From positions 34,245-98,244 of the forward strand of contig NZ_JAGHQX010000010.1 in the NCBI RefSeq assembly GCF_017744095.1: a DNA stretch of 64,000 nt, given 5' to 3'. Origin of the DNA: Shimia sp. R10_1. GTDB taxonomy: Bacteria; Pseudomonadota; Alphaproteobacteria; Rhodobacterales; Rhodobacteraceae. Of the stretch, positions 17,503 to 25,915 are shown piece by piece. Under the pieces are notes generated by a model. It did no database searches and had not been told where the DNA came from. It saw only the letters and a program-made list of their open reading frames with translations. Numbering within the stretch: the first letter of the stretch is position 1; each line of letters starts with the position of its first letter. Both the position numbers and the translations under genes were made by a program.

Positions 17503-18294
17503 ATGACAGGTGTTCTGGCGGGCAAACGCGGCCTGATTATGGGCGTCGCAAACGAGCGCTCGATTGCATGGGGCATTGCCCGCGCCATGCATGAGGCTGG
17601 GGCCGAGCTCGCCTTCACCTACCAAGGCAACGCCTTTGGCAAGCGGGTCAAACCGCTTGTCGAAAGTGTCGGCAGTGATCTTCTGCTTGATGTGGATGTG
17701 ACCGATGACGCCTCGCTCGATGCGGCCTTTGCCACCTTGGCGGACACATGGCCCACCATCGATTTTGTGGTGCATGCCATCGCCTATTCAGACCGCAACG
17801 AGCTGACCGGACGCTTTGTTGACACCACACGCGACAACTTCAAGAATTCGCTGGATATTTCCTGCTATTCGCTGATCGAAGTCGCCCGACGCGCGCACCC
17901 GATGATGGCAGAAAACGGCGGCACTATCCTGACCCTGACTTATCAGGGCGCCAACCGCGTGACCCCGTTTTACAACGTTATGGGCGTGGCCAAAGCCGCA
18001 CTGGAAAGCGCAACCCGCTATCTGGCCAGTGACCTTGGCCCCGATGGCATCCGCGTGAATGCAATCTCCCCCGGCCCGATGAAAACCCTCGCGGGTGCAG
18101 CCATCGGTGGCGCACGCGCCACCTTCAAACACGCTGAGGAAAACGCCCCGCTGCGTGCCAATGCCACGCTCGACGCGGTGGGCGGCACAGCGGTCTATCT
18201 CGCCTCGGACGCAGGCGCCTGCACCACAGGCGAAGTGCTGCGTGTGGATGGGGGCTTTCATGTGCTGGGCATGCCGCTCACCGAAAACCTCTAA
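17503..18294 (+). CDS. fabI: Enoyl-[acyl-carrier-protein] reductase (NADH)
   Basis: Performs the last step of each elongation cycle. 263 residues, divergent short-chain dehydrogenase. Nucleotide site GVANERSIAWGIARA, AYSDRNELTGRF and the catalytic Tyr-x6-Lys in FYNVMGVAKAALESATRYLA; NAISPGPMKTLA follows. This is the triclosan-target type of enoyl reductase. Co-transcribed with fabB (5-base gap). Confidence 0.97.
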   Translation: MTGVLAGKRGLIMGVANERSIAWGIARAMHEAGAELAFTYQGNAFGKRVKPLVESVGSDLLLDVDVTDDASLDAAFATLADTWPTIDFVVHAIAYSDRNELTGRFVDTTRDNFKNSLDISCYSLIEVARRAHPMMAENGGTILTLTYQGANRVTPFYNVMGVAKAALESATRYLASDLGPDGIRVNAISPGPMKTLAGAAIGGARATFKHAEENAPLRANATLDAVGGTAVYLASDAGACTTGEVLRVDGGFHVLGMPLTENL

Positions 18295-18319
18295 GCTGCC
18301 AATTTGACGGGGACCGCGC

Positions 18320-19372
18320 TCACTGCGCCGCCTCATACTCTGCGCCAATGGCCTGCAAGATCTCTGCGGCACCGCCTTGGCGCACCCGAGCCACGCCCGC
18401 ACCTGCCCATTGCGCACCAAACCCGGGCTCCCCAGCAGCTTTGGCCGCTGCATTCAGCTGTTTCGCCACATCATAAGCCACAGGATAGTCCGGCACCCGT
18501 GCATGCAGCGCCTCTCCCAGCGCCACATATTTGTTGCGCAAGCACCGCGCCGGGCGGCCTGATAAAGTGGGCGTGAGCTCTGAAGGCTGCAGCGCCGGAT
18601 CTCTGAGTGCCGCACGATAGCCCGCATCTGCCGCGGACTCCGTACAATCCAAAAAGGCGGTGCCCAGCTGTGCCACCGCCGCACCAGTGGCAAGCGCACG
18701 CGCCACGTCTGCACCATCCATCAACCCACCGGCGGCAATGATCGGCACATCGACCTCCGGCCCCAGCGCCCGCACAAGCGCCAATGTCGACAGCGCCGCG
18801 TCCTCCGCCTCTGGATCAAACATGCCGCGATGCCCGCCAGCCTCAATGCCTTGCGCCACAATCGCATCCACGCCCGCCGACTGACAGGCGTGTGCCTCCT
18901 CCACATTGGTCGCACTGGCAAAAACCAGATTGCCCGCCGCCTGCAGCTCGGCAATCCACCCAGTATCCGGCAGACCAAAATGCAGACTCACCACACCGGG
19001 CTTCTCCTCCAAAAGCATGTCACACATCGCCCGGTCGACGGCGAAACTCTTGTAGATCTCATGAAGCTTTTCCGGCGGCTGTGCCCCGTAGCGCGCAAAA
19101 GTCGGCGCAAGTGCGGCCAGCCACGCAGTTTCCACATCCGCATCCCGCACGGCAGGCGCATGGCAAAACAGATTGGCATTGATCGGCCGCTCCGTCAGCG
19201 CGCGCGCCGCCTGCAGCATCTGGCGCGCACCGTCCACACCCGCGGCGCCAAGCCCCAGCGCACCAAGCCCTCCGGCATTGCTGACGGCCGCTGCCATCTC
19301 AGGCGTGGACACCCCCGCCATAGGCGCCTGAAACAAGGGCCACGTGAGGCCCAGTTTTTTGACCAGATCCAT
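18320..19372 (-). CDS. Nitronate monooxygenase family protein
   Basis: FMN-dependent TIM-barrel enzyme of 350 residues that may oxidise alkyl nitronates such as propionate-3-nitronate. N-terminal FQAPMAGVSTPEMAAAVSNAGG; the flavin phosphate sites are AQGIEAGGHRG and IIAAGGLMDGADVARALATGA. Convergent with fabI, with 25 bases between stops and no clear terminator. An AAAGCGCTTT palindrome lies about 85 bases upstream of the start. Confidence 0.9.
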   Translation of the reverse strand: MDLVKKLGLTWPLFQAPMAGVSTPEMAAAVSNAGGLGALGLGAAGVDGARQMLQAARALTERPINANLFCHAPAVRDADVETAWLAALAPTFARYGAQPPEKLHEIYKSFAVDRAMCDMLLEEKPGVVSLHFGLPDTGWIAELQAAGNLVFASATNVEEAHACQSAGVDAIVAQGIEAGGHRGMFDPEAEDAALSTLALVRALGPEVDVPIIAAGGLMDGADVARALATGAAVAQLGTAFLDCTESAADAGYRAALRDPALQPSELTPTLSGRPARCLRNKYVALGEALHARVPDYPVAYDVAKQLNAAAKAAGEPGFGAQWAGAGVARVRQGGAAEILQAIGAEYEAAQ

Positions 19373-19456
19373 TGCCTGTCCTCCTTGCGCCCACGCTACT
19401 GCACCGCGCTCAAAAGGCCACCCAGAAACGCATTCATCGCCCCAAATGACCCTTTC

Positions 19457-19466
19457 AAAGCGCTTT
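19457..19466. promoter_or_regulatory. AAAGCGCTTT palindrome upstream of the nitronate monooxygenase gene
   Basis: A 10-bp perfect palindrome in the 223-base gap between two divergent genes. The adjacent gcgct/agcgc (19460-19464 with 19470-19474) can also form a small hairpin. It could be an operator; the evidence is weak. Confidence 0.25.
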
Positions 19467-19595
19467 CAGAGCGCCTCAAGCCTTTCAAAAATCTCATAGC
19501 GGCCCAGCGCGAACAGCATAGCCACACCCCTTGGAATGCCCTCTTTTTGCGCAATATAGAAACCTTCATTTCACAAGTTTTCGGATTCAACCCAA

Positions 19596-19829
19596 ATGCA
19601 GTTTTATGCAGTTCTCTTGGCCATCTCTGGGGTCGTGCTCTTGTTTGTTCTGGCCGCCAATATCCTGAGCGAGCGAACCCGTCTCAAAAAGCTGGAACCC
19701 CTGCTTGTTGCACTCAGTCTGGGGATCGTCTTTTGGGCACTGCTCACCTCGACGCCCCATAGCGCAAGCCCCTTGCCGCAAAGCTCTTCGGCACGCCCCG
19801 CAAAAATGCTGGACTGGATCGGGCGATAA
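19596..19829 (+). CDS. Small membrane protein, hypothetical
   Basis: 77 residues with two predicted membrane helices (about residues 3-22 and 35-50), the first followed by SERTRLKKLE and the second by a Ser/Pro-rich tail. No homologue recognised and no Shine-Dalgarno visible before the ATG. It could be a real small gene or a chance frame; the hydrophobic pattern favours the former slightly. Confidence 0.4.
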   Translation: MQFYAVLLAISGVVLLFVLAANILSERTRLKKLEPLLVALSLGIVFWALLTSTPHSASPLPQSSSARPAKMLDWIGR

Positions 19830-19883
19830 AAAACCGCGCCCTTCAAAACCTGTCGCAAGCGCTCACAATCTTTGGCACACAGC

Positions 19884-19910
19884 AAAAAGCCCGCCATATA
19901 CAGGCGGGCT
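19884..19910 (-). terminator. Terminator of the FKBP gene
   Basis: Perfect 7-bp stem gcccgcc/ggcgggc (19889-19895 with 19903-19909), 7-base loop, followed by TTTTT on the minus strand. Confidence 0.85.
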
Positions 19911-19936
19911 CTGCAAAACGTATTGGGAGCGTCAGC

Positions 19937-20365
19937 TCAGTTGATCGACACAAGCTCAATTGCGAATGTCAGATCCTTGCCCGCCAGCATGTGGTTGGCA
20001 TCCAGCTTGACGCTTTCGTCAGTGATTTCCACCACGGTCACCGGCACAATCTGACCTGTCGGAGATTGCATCTGCAGCTGCAAACCCACTTCCAGCGGGA
20101 TCTCTGCCGGGATCTGTTCGCGCGGCACATCCTGCACAGCCTCGTCATGACGCGGGCCATAGGCCTGATCCGCTGGGATCTCCGCCACCTTTTTGTCACC
20201 GACACTCATGCCGTCCACGGCGCTGTCAAAACCTGCGATCACTTGACCAGAGCCAAGGGTGAACTCCAGCGGGTCACGCCCTTCGGAACTGTCGAAAACC
20301 GACCCATCGCTCAGGGTGCCGGTGTAGTGAATACGGACGGTGTCGCCCGATTTTGCTGCGGTCAT
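19937..20365 (-). CDS. FKBP-type peptidyl-prolyl cis-trans isomerase (SlyD-like)
   Basis: Cytosolic prolyl isomerase/chaperone. 142 residues from the ATG at 20365 (MTAAKSGDTVRIHYTGTL) with GGGAC upstream; an ATG at 20377 would add four residues. FKBP half-sites (RIHYTGTL, EFTLGSGQVIAGFD, KKVAEIPADQAYG) flank an insert-in-flap domain at roughly residues 70-120, the SlyD architecture. It lacks the histidine-rich metal tail of E. coli SlyD. Single gene with its own terminator. Confidence 0.93.
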   Translation of the reverse strand: MTAAKSGDTVRIHYTGTLSDGSVFDSSEGRDPLEFTLGSGQVIAGFDSAVDGMSVGDKKVAEIPADQAYGPRHDEAVQDVPREQIPAEIPLEVGLQLQMQSPTGQIVPVTVVEITDESVKLDANHMLAGKDLTFAIELVSIN

Positions 20366-20505
20366 GAAATGTCCCATCTGTCAGCATGTCCCGACCAAAG
20401 CGTCGGCTTGAGCGCCGCACCCTATAGACCTTGGTGTTAATTGGCAAACAGGCCTTTCCGCCCTGCGCCAAACCTGCCAAGCTGCTGGCAAAACGGGAGG
20501 ATCAC

Positions 20506-21192
20506 ATGGCGATCACAACGTGTGTTTTTGACGCTTATGGCACGCTTTTTGATGTAGCCGCTGCGGCGCGGGAAGCCGCAGGCGAGCCGGGACGAGAGGC
20601 ATTTGCGGCCCATTGGCAGGATGTGGCCAACAACTGGCGCCTCAAACAGCTACAATACACATGGCTGCGCGCCGTGGCAGAGGCCCACACCGATTTCTGG
20701 GAGGTCACGCAAAACGGTCTGGATTGGGCCTTGGAGGCTTCGGGTTTGCAGGGCGATGACGAGCTGCGCGCCCGCCTGCTTGCGCTGTATTGGGAGCTGT
20801 CGGCCTACCCCGAGGTGCCCGCCATGCTGGCCGCGCTGAAAGCCGCCGGTTTTAATACGGCGATCCTGTCCAATGGCTCACCGGATATGCTCAATGGCGC
20901 GGTGCAATCGGCGCAGGTTGGGGAATTTCTCGATGATGTGCTCAGCGTTGAGGATGTGGGCATCTTCAAGCCTGCCGCATCGGTCTATGATCTGGTGGGC
21001 AAACGTTTCAACTGTGCCAAGGATGAGGTGCTGTTTGTCTCCTCCAATGGCTGGGATGCGGGCTGCGCCACCGGCTACGGCTTCACCACCGCCTGGGTCA
21101 ACCGCGCAGGCGAGCCGGTGGACCGCCTGCCCTGGCAACCGGCCCATATCCTGTCTGACCTGACCACCATCCCCGATCTTGCGAGCGCCTGA
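20506..21192 (+). CDS. Haloacid dehalogenase, type II (L-2-haloacid dehalogenase-like)
   Basis: 228-residue HAD hydrolase. The nucleophile Asp9 is in FDAYGTLFD; then SNGSPDMLNG and the acidic motif SSNGWDAGCATGYGF typical of type II haloacid dehalogenases. The start is the ATG at 20506 with GGGAGG five bases upstream. Its TGA overlaps the ATG of the next gene, so the two are translationally coupled. The true substrate may be a 2-haloacid, but many such proteins have other roles. Confidence 0.88.
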   Translation: MAITTCVFDAYGTLFDVAAAAREAAGEPGREAFAAHWQDVANNWRLKQLQYTWLRAVAEAHTDFWEVTQNGLDWALEASGLQGDDELRARLLALYWELSAYPEVPAMLAALKAAGFNTAILSNGSPDMLNGAVQSAQVGEFLDDVLSVEDVGIFKPAASVYDLVGKRFNCAKDEVLFVSSNGWDAGCATGYGFTTAWVNRAGEPVDRLPWQPAHILSDLTTIPDLASA

Positions 21193-22037
21193 TGCCCCAT
21201 TTCACCTCCTCCGATGGCCTGTCGATTTATTATGATGACACCGGTGGCGACGGCCCCGCCGTCCTGTGTCTTGCGGGCCTCACCCGCAACGCCACGGATT
21301 TTGACTATGCTATGCCCTATCTGACCGACGCCCGCGTGATCCGCATGGATTATCGCGGGCGCGGGCAGTCGGATTGGGCCGAAGATTTCAGCACCTACAG
21401 CCTGCCGCGCGAAGCCCAGGACGCGCTCGAGCTGCTGGACCATCTGGGGCTGGAAAAGACCGCAATCCTTGGCACGTCGCGCGGTGGTCTCATCGCCCTC
21501 ACGCTGATGGACATGGCCCCGCACCGCATCACTGGCGTCTGCTTCAATGACATCGGCCCGGTGATCGAAACCTCAGGTCTGGAAATCATCCTTGTCTTCA
21601 TTGGCCGCAAGCCAATCTGGAAAACCCGCGCAGAAGCCGCCGAGGCGCTGGCAGAGCGTCTGCCCGGTTTTCACAACGTCCCGGCCAGCCGCTGGGTCGA
21701 GGAAGCCGCGCATCATTTTGTGGAAACCGACAGCGGGCTTGCCATCAACTATGATCCCACGCTGCGCAACGCCGTGCTGGCAGAGTTTGATCCCAGAGGC
21801 CCCGCCTCTGACATGTGGCCGCAGTATGACAAGCTCGCAGGCCTGCCGCTTGCGGTTCTGCGTGGCGAAAACAGCGACATTCTGAGCCGCGAAACGGTGG
21901 AGGAAATGCAGGCCCGCGCGCCCATTCTGGCGGCAGAGGTCACAGACCGCGCCCATGTGCCCTTTCTGGATGAGCCAGAAAGCCGCGCCGTACTGCACCA
22001 ATGGATTTCGACCCTCAAAGAGCGGGAAAGCTTATGA
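21192..22037 (+). CDS. Alpha/beta hydrolase
   Basis: 281 residues. The nucleophile Ser is in LGTSRGGLIAL, the oxyanion region in LCLAGLTRNATDF, and the C-terminal His in DRAHVPFLDEPES. The cap region and sequence do not identify the substrate. Second of three genes joined by overlapping stop/start codons (HAD hydrolase, this gene, PLP-dependent lyase), which suggests a small catabolic operon. Confidence 0.88.
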   Translation: MPHFTSSDGLSIYYDDTGGDGPAVLCLAGLTRNATDFDYAMPYLTDARVIRMDYRGRGQSDWAEDFSTYSLPREAQDALELLDHLGLEKTAILGTSRGGLIALTLMDMAPHRITGVCFNDIGPVIETSGLEIILVFIGRKPIWKTRAEAAEALAERLPGFHNVPASRWVEEAAHHFVETDSGLAINYDPTLRNAVLAEFDPRGPASDMWPQYDKLAGLPLAVLRGENSDILSRETVEEMQARAPILAAEVTDRAHVPFLDEPESRAVLHQWISTLKERESL

Positions 22038-23008
22038 ACATCGACATGATCCGCGCGGCCCAAACGCGCCTTGAGGGCCACGCCCGTCGCACCCCCCTGC
22101 TGACCTCGCCGTTTCTGGATGAGATCGCAGGCCGTCGCCTGCTTGTGAAACCGGAATGCCTGCAACATACGGGGTCGTTCAAATTCCGGGGCGGCTGGGC
22201 AGCGGTCTCCGCCTTGGACGACGAGACCCGCAAACGCGGCATCATCGCCTATTCCTCCGGCAACCACGCGCAGGGCGTCGCACTCGCCGCAGCCGAACAC
22301 GGCGCGCCCGCGGTGATCGTCATGCCCAAAGACGCCCCGCAGCTCAAAATCGACAACACCCGCGCCTTGGGCGCCGAGGTCGTGCTCTATGACCGCGCCG
22401 GTGGCGAGAACCGCGAAGAGGTTGGCGGCACCATTGCCGAGGCACGCGGCCTGACCCTGATCCGCCCTTATGACGCGCCCGAGGTGATCGCCGGTCAGGG
22501 CACCACCGGTCTTGAAATCGCCGCGCAGGCCGCTGAGATGGGCGTCACCTCCGGGGATGTGCTGGTTTGTTGCGGGGGCGGCGGGCTGACCTCCGGCATC
22601 GCACTGGCGCTTGAGGCCGAAGCCCCAAAAATGCGCGTGCGCACTGCTGAACCGGAAGCATTTGACGATGTGGCGCGATCGCTAGCGTCGGGCACGATAG
22701 AGACCAACGCCCGCACCTCCGGCAGCCTCTGTGACGCGATCATCACGCCCTGCCCGGGCGAGATCACCTTCCCGATCATGTCCCGCCTCTGCGGCCCCGG
22801 CCTTGTGGTCAGCGAAGACGAAGCGCTGCACGCCATGGCGCTGGCTTTCAAACGCTTGAAAATCGTGGTGGAGCCTGGCGGCGCGGTCGCGCTTGCCGCC
22901 GCGCTGTTTCATGGCGACCAAATCGAAGGAGAGGCCGTCGTGGCCGTCTGCACCGGCGGCAATGTGGACGCCGATGTGTTCAACAATGCCCTTTCCAAAT
23001 ACGCCTAA
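22034..23008 (+). CDS. PLP-dependent threonine/serine dehydratase family protein
   Basis: 324 residues, fold-type II PLP enzyme. The Schiff-base lysine is Lys50 in TGSFKFRGG, the phosphate loop CCGGGGLTSGIA and SSGNHAQGVALAA is also present. There is no C-terminal ACT domain, so it is the short catabolic type: threonine/serine ammonia-lyase, serine racemase or threo-3-hydroxyaspartate ammonia-lyase cannot be told apart. The start is the ATG at 22034, overlapping the hydrolase stop (ATGA). Confidence 0.9.
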   Translation: MNIDMIRAAQTRLEGHARRTPLLTSPFLDEIAGRRLLVKPECLQHTGSFKFRGGWAAVSALDDETRKRGIIAYSSGNHAQGVALAAAEHGAPAVIVMPKDAPQLKIDNTRALGAEVVLYDRAGGENREEVGGTIAEARGLTLIRPYDAPEVIAGQGTTGLEIAAQAAEMGVTSGDVLVCCGGGGLTSGIALALEAEAPKMRVRTAEPEAFDDVARSLASGTIETNARTSGSLCDAIITPCPGEITFPIMSRLCGPGLVVSEDEALHAMALAFKRLKIVVEPGGAVALAAALFHGDQIEGEAVVAVCTGGNVDADVFNNALSKYA

Positions 23009-23032
23009 CGCAAGGGGCGCTTCTCCTACCAG

Positions 23033-23165
23033 GGGCAGCGCCCGAGCCGCGCGAGGCGGCCAGCCACTTGGCGCAGGCTCTACCGTATCGCATGATAGAT
23101 TCGGTCTTGCGCTCCCCTTCCCAAAGCGCCCGCCCCGGTGGGGGGGGGCGGTTCGGGCGCTGCCC
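23033..23165. repeat. Inverted repeat pair between the PLP lyase and EEP genes
   Basis: gggcagcgcccgagcc (23033-23048) and ggttcgggcgctgccc (23150-23165) are inverted with one mismatch over 16 bases, about 100 bases apart. The interval contains a run of nine G residues. Looks like a palindromic intergenic element rather than a coding region. Confidence 0.55.
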
Positions 23166-23200
23166 GGCTTTCAGCCGCGCCAACCTGCGAGATTTTTCAT

Positions 23201-24394
23201 ATGACCCATTTCACCATCGCCTCTTTCAACGTCAAAAACCTCATCGGCCCGGATCAGGAATACTACACCTTCCAATCCTACACGCCCGAGGAATACGCCT
23301 GGAAAGAAGACTGGACCGCCTCTCAGATTTTCTCGATGGATGCTGATATCATCGGCTTTCAGGAAATCTTTGAAGCAAACGCCCTGCGCGATGTGGTGGC
23401 AGAGGCCGACCGCATTGGGGCCACCTCCAATGAGGCCGTCATTCCTGACCATTCCAAACGCTACCACCGCAAAGCGATCTTTCGCAAACTGGGCTACACG
23501 CCTTATGGCACCGAGGGCCTGTTTGTGGCCCCCAATGTGAATGACACCGGTGAACCCGGCCACCGCCGCCCCGGCGTCGCCATTCTGTCCCGCTTTGGTT
23601 TTGCCGAACCACCCGAGGTGATTCAGGAACTGGCCGAGCCCATCAAGATTCCCTTTTCGGCTTTGGGCGGCGGCGAGGCGGGCCACTTCACCCTGACCCG
23701 CACCTCCCGCCCGATCCTTAAGGCGCGCATTCCGGTGGGCGATCAGATCATCACCGTCTTCAACTGCCACCTCAAATCCAAGCTGGGCGAGTTTGTGCGT
23801 GATCCTGAGACAGGCGCGGCGGCTGAGGCCGATCTCACCACCTATGACCCGCTTGGCCGCGCCATGGGGGCCATTCGCGCGAGCCTGCGCCGCATGGCCG
23901 AAGCTTGGGTGCTGCGCCGCGCCATTGTCGCAGAGTTGAACTTGGGCCGCCCGGTCATGGTGCTGGGGGATTTCAACGACGGCGAACATGCGGTCAGCTC
24001 TGAAATCATCTCCGGCGAGGTGCCCTTCCGCAACTACAGCTGGATGCTGCGCCATGATGCCAAACACGCCAATGACCGCTACAGCCGCGATGAAAACGAC
24101 GCCATTCAAGAGGCCGTCGGGGCGGTACGCCTCACCTCTGCCGAGGCGCTCTTCACCCGCAAATCCCTGCGCGACATGGTCTACACCACGGCCTTTGGCG
24201 GGGTCTATGAAAGCATTGACCAAATCTATCTTTCGCGCCATTTCCACCCAGACAACGCGGCCCGCTTGGGCGATATGGAGTATTTCAGCGTGTTCAACGA
24301 CCATCTCACCGATGGCAGCCACGCCGAAGCGCCTTATAACAAGCTGGCCTCTGATCACGGACAAATCATGGCCCACATGCGCCTGAAGGACTGA
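23201..24394 (+). CDS. Endonuclease/exonuclease/phosphatase family protein
   Basis: 397 residues. Motifs of the DNase I-like EEP fold: IASFNVKNL at the start, FNCHLKSKLG, VLGDFNDGEH and the final ASDHGQIMAH. No signal peptide. Substrate (nucleic acid, phosphodiester or phosphoinositide-type) cannot be assigned. The start is the ATG at 23201. pcaD begins five bases after its stop, so the genes 23201-26709 may be one transcript. Confidence 0.88.
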   Translation: MTHFTIASFNVKNLIGPDQEYYTFQSYTPEEYAWKEDWTASQIFSMDADIIGFQEIFEANALRDVVAEADRIGATSNEAVIPDHSKRYHRKAIFRKLGYTPYGTEGLFVAPNVNDTGEPGHRRPGVAILSRFGFAEPPEVIQELAEPIKIPFSALGGGEAGHFTLTRTSRPILKARIPVGDQIITVFNCHLKSKLGEFVRDPETGAAAEADLTTYDPLGRAMGAIRASLRRMAEAWVLRRAIVAELNLGRPVMVLGDFNDGEHAVSSEIISGEVPFRNYSWMLRHDAKHANDRYSRDENDAIQEAVGAVRLTSAEALFTRKSLRDMVYTTAFGGVYESIDQIYLSRHFHPDNAARLGDMEYFSVFNDHLTDGSHAEAPYNKLASDHGQIMAHMRLKD

Positions 24395-24399
24395 CCCAC

Positions 24400-25188
24400 A
24401 TGCCCTTTGCCACACTCAATGGCATTCAAATCCACTACCGCGAAGACGGCGACCCAGCAGGCGCGCCCGTTATGTTTCTCAACTCCTTGGGCACAGACAT
24501 GCGGCTCTGGGATCCCATCTTGGCGCATCTGCCCGAGGGCCTGCGCCTGATCCGCGCCGACATGCGCGGTCATGGGCAGACAGAGGTGCCACCCGCCCCC
24601 TACGCCATGGGCCAGCTTGTGAAAGACGCCGAAGCCCTGCTCGATCATCTGAACGTCAAAGACGCGCTGGTGGTCGGCCTGTCGATTGGCGGCATGGTGG
24701 CGCAGGGGCTGGCCGTCAAACGGCTCGATCTGGTGCGGGCGCTCGTGCTCTCCAACACCGCCGCCAAAATCGGCTCCCCCAAGATGTGGGACGACCGCAT
24801 CGACACGGCGGCAACCAAAGGTCTCACCGCTCTGTCAGAGGCAACCATGACCCGTTGGTTCAGCCGCGACTTCCGCATCCGGCCAGAGCTGGCCCAGTGG
24901 CGCGCGCTGTTTGAGGCCACGCCGCCTACAGGCTACGCAGGCTGCGCCGCCGCGATCAAAGGCACCGACTTTTACACCCCCACCTCCGGCCTGCGCCTGC
25001 CCACCTTGGGCATCGCGGGGTCCGAGGATGGCTCCACGCCCCCCGATCTGGTGCGCGAAACCGTCGAGCTGATCCCCGGCGCACGCATGGAACTCTTGCG
25101 CCGCGTGGGCCATCTGCCCTGTGTGGAAAAGCCTGTCGAATACGCCCAACTCCTCAGCAACTTCATGAAAGAAACCGGCCATGTCTGA
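24400..25188 (+). CDS. pcaD: 3-oxoadipate enol-lactonase
   Basis: Alpha/beta hydrolase that opens beta-ketoadipate enol-lactone in the protocatechuate branch of the beta-ketoadipate pathway. 262 residues. FLNSLGTDMRLWDPIL near the start, the nucleophile in VGLSIGGMVAQGLA, and NTAAKIGSPKMWDDRI, all characteristic of PcaD. Its end overlaps the next hydrolase gene by 8 bases. A shortened PcaB-like gene follows, but pcaC, pcaG and pcaH are not in the window. Confidence 0.92.
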   Translation: MPFATLNGIQIHYREDGDPAGAPVMFLNSLGTDMRLWDPILAHLPEGLRLIRADMRGHGQTEVPPAPYAMGQLVKDAEALLDHLNVKDALVVGLSIGGMVAQGLAVKRLDLVRALVLSNTAAKIGSPKMWDDRIDTAATKGLTALSEATMTRWFSRDFRIRPELAQWRALFEATPPTGYAGCAAAIKGTDFYTPTSGLRLPTLGIAGSEDGSTPPDLVRETVELIPGARMELLRRVGHLPCVEKPVEYAQLLSNFMKETGHV

Positions 25189-25915
25189 GACTTCGACCTC
25201 TGGCGCTGACATCCTGCTCGTGCACGGCTCCTGCCACGGCGCATGGTGCTGGCGCGACCTCATCCCCGCGCTCGCGGCCCTCGGCCATCACCCCCGCGCC
25301 ATCGACTTGCCTTCTCATGGCGCTGACACCACCCCGGTGGCAGAGGTCACATTGGACAGCTGCGCCGAAGCCATTGTGAACGCCCTTGGCGACAACACCG
25401 TGGTGCTCGGCCACAGCTGGGGTGGCTTCCCAATCACCCGCGCCGCCGACATCGCCCCCACTAAAATCGCCCGCCTGATTTATCTCTGCGCCTACGCCCC
25501 TTGGGACGGGCATTCCTTGGCCGATATGCGCCGCGCCGCGCCCCGTCAGCCGCTGATGAAAGCGGTGGTCAAATCAGAGGACGGCGCCAGCTACACAATT
25601 GATCCCGCCCAGACCCGCGCCGCGTTTTATCACGACTGCCCCGCAGGCACCGAAGATTTTGCCAACGCTCACCTCTGCCCCCAATCAATCCGTGCGCAGT
25701 CTGATCCCATCACCCTGGGGGAGGGCCACCGCGCCACGCCCCGCAGCTACATCCGTTGTGCCGATGACCAGACCATCCCGCCGGAGTTTCAGGTCACAAT
25801 GACACAGGACTGGCCAAGCGCGGATGTTTATGAGATGGCCACAAGCCATTCTCCCTTCTTTGCCGATCCCGCCGGCCTTGCCACCCTGATCGACCGCATC
25901 CTGAAAGCCAGCTGA
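25181..25915 (+). CDS. Alpha/beta hydrolase, plant-esterase/hydroxynitrile-lyase-like
   Basis: 244 residues. VHGSCHGAWCWRDLIP at the N-terminus and the nucleophile in LGHSWGGFPITRAAD are typical of the methylesterase/hydroxynitrile-lyase-like group; the catalytic His is in ATSHSPFFADP. It overlaps pcaD by 8 bases, and its stop overlaps the next start, so it is in the pca-type operon. No step of the known pathway requires it. Confidence 0.85.
   Translation: MSETSTSGADILLVHGSCHGAWCWRDLIPALAALGHHPRAIDLPSHGADTTPVAEVTLDSCAEAIVNALGDNTVVLGHSWGGFPITRAADIAPTKIARLIYLCAYAPWDGHSLADMRRAAPRQPLMKAVVKSEDGASYTIDPAQTRAAFYHDCPAGTEDFANAHLCPQSIRAQSDPITLGEGHRATPRSYIRCADDQTIPPEFQVTMTQDWPSADVYEMATSHSPFFADPAGLATLIDRILKAS

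Noticed and set aside
19396..19590. 64-codon minus-strand frame in the gap upstream of the nitronate monooxygenase gene
   Set aside because: No ribosome binding site or domain; it overlaps likely promoter sequence.
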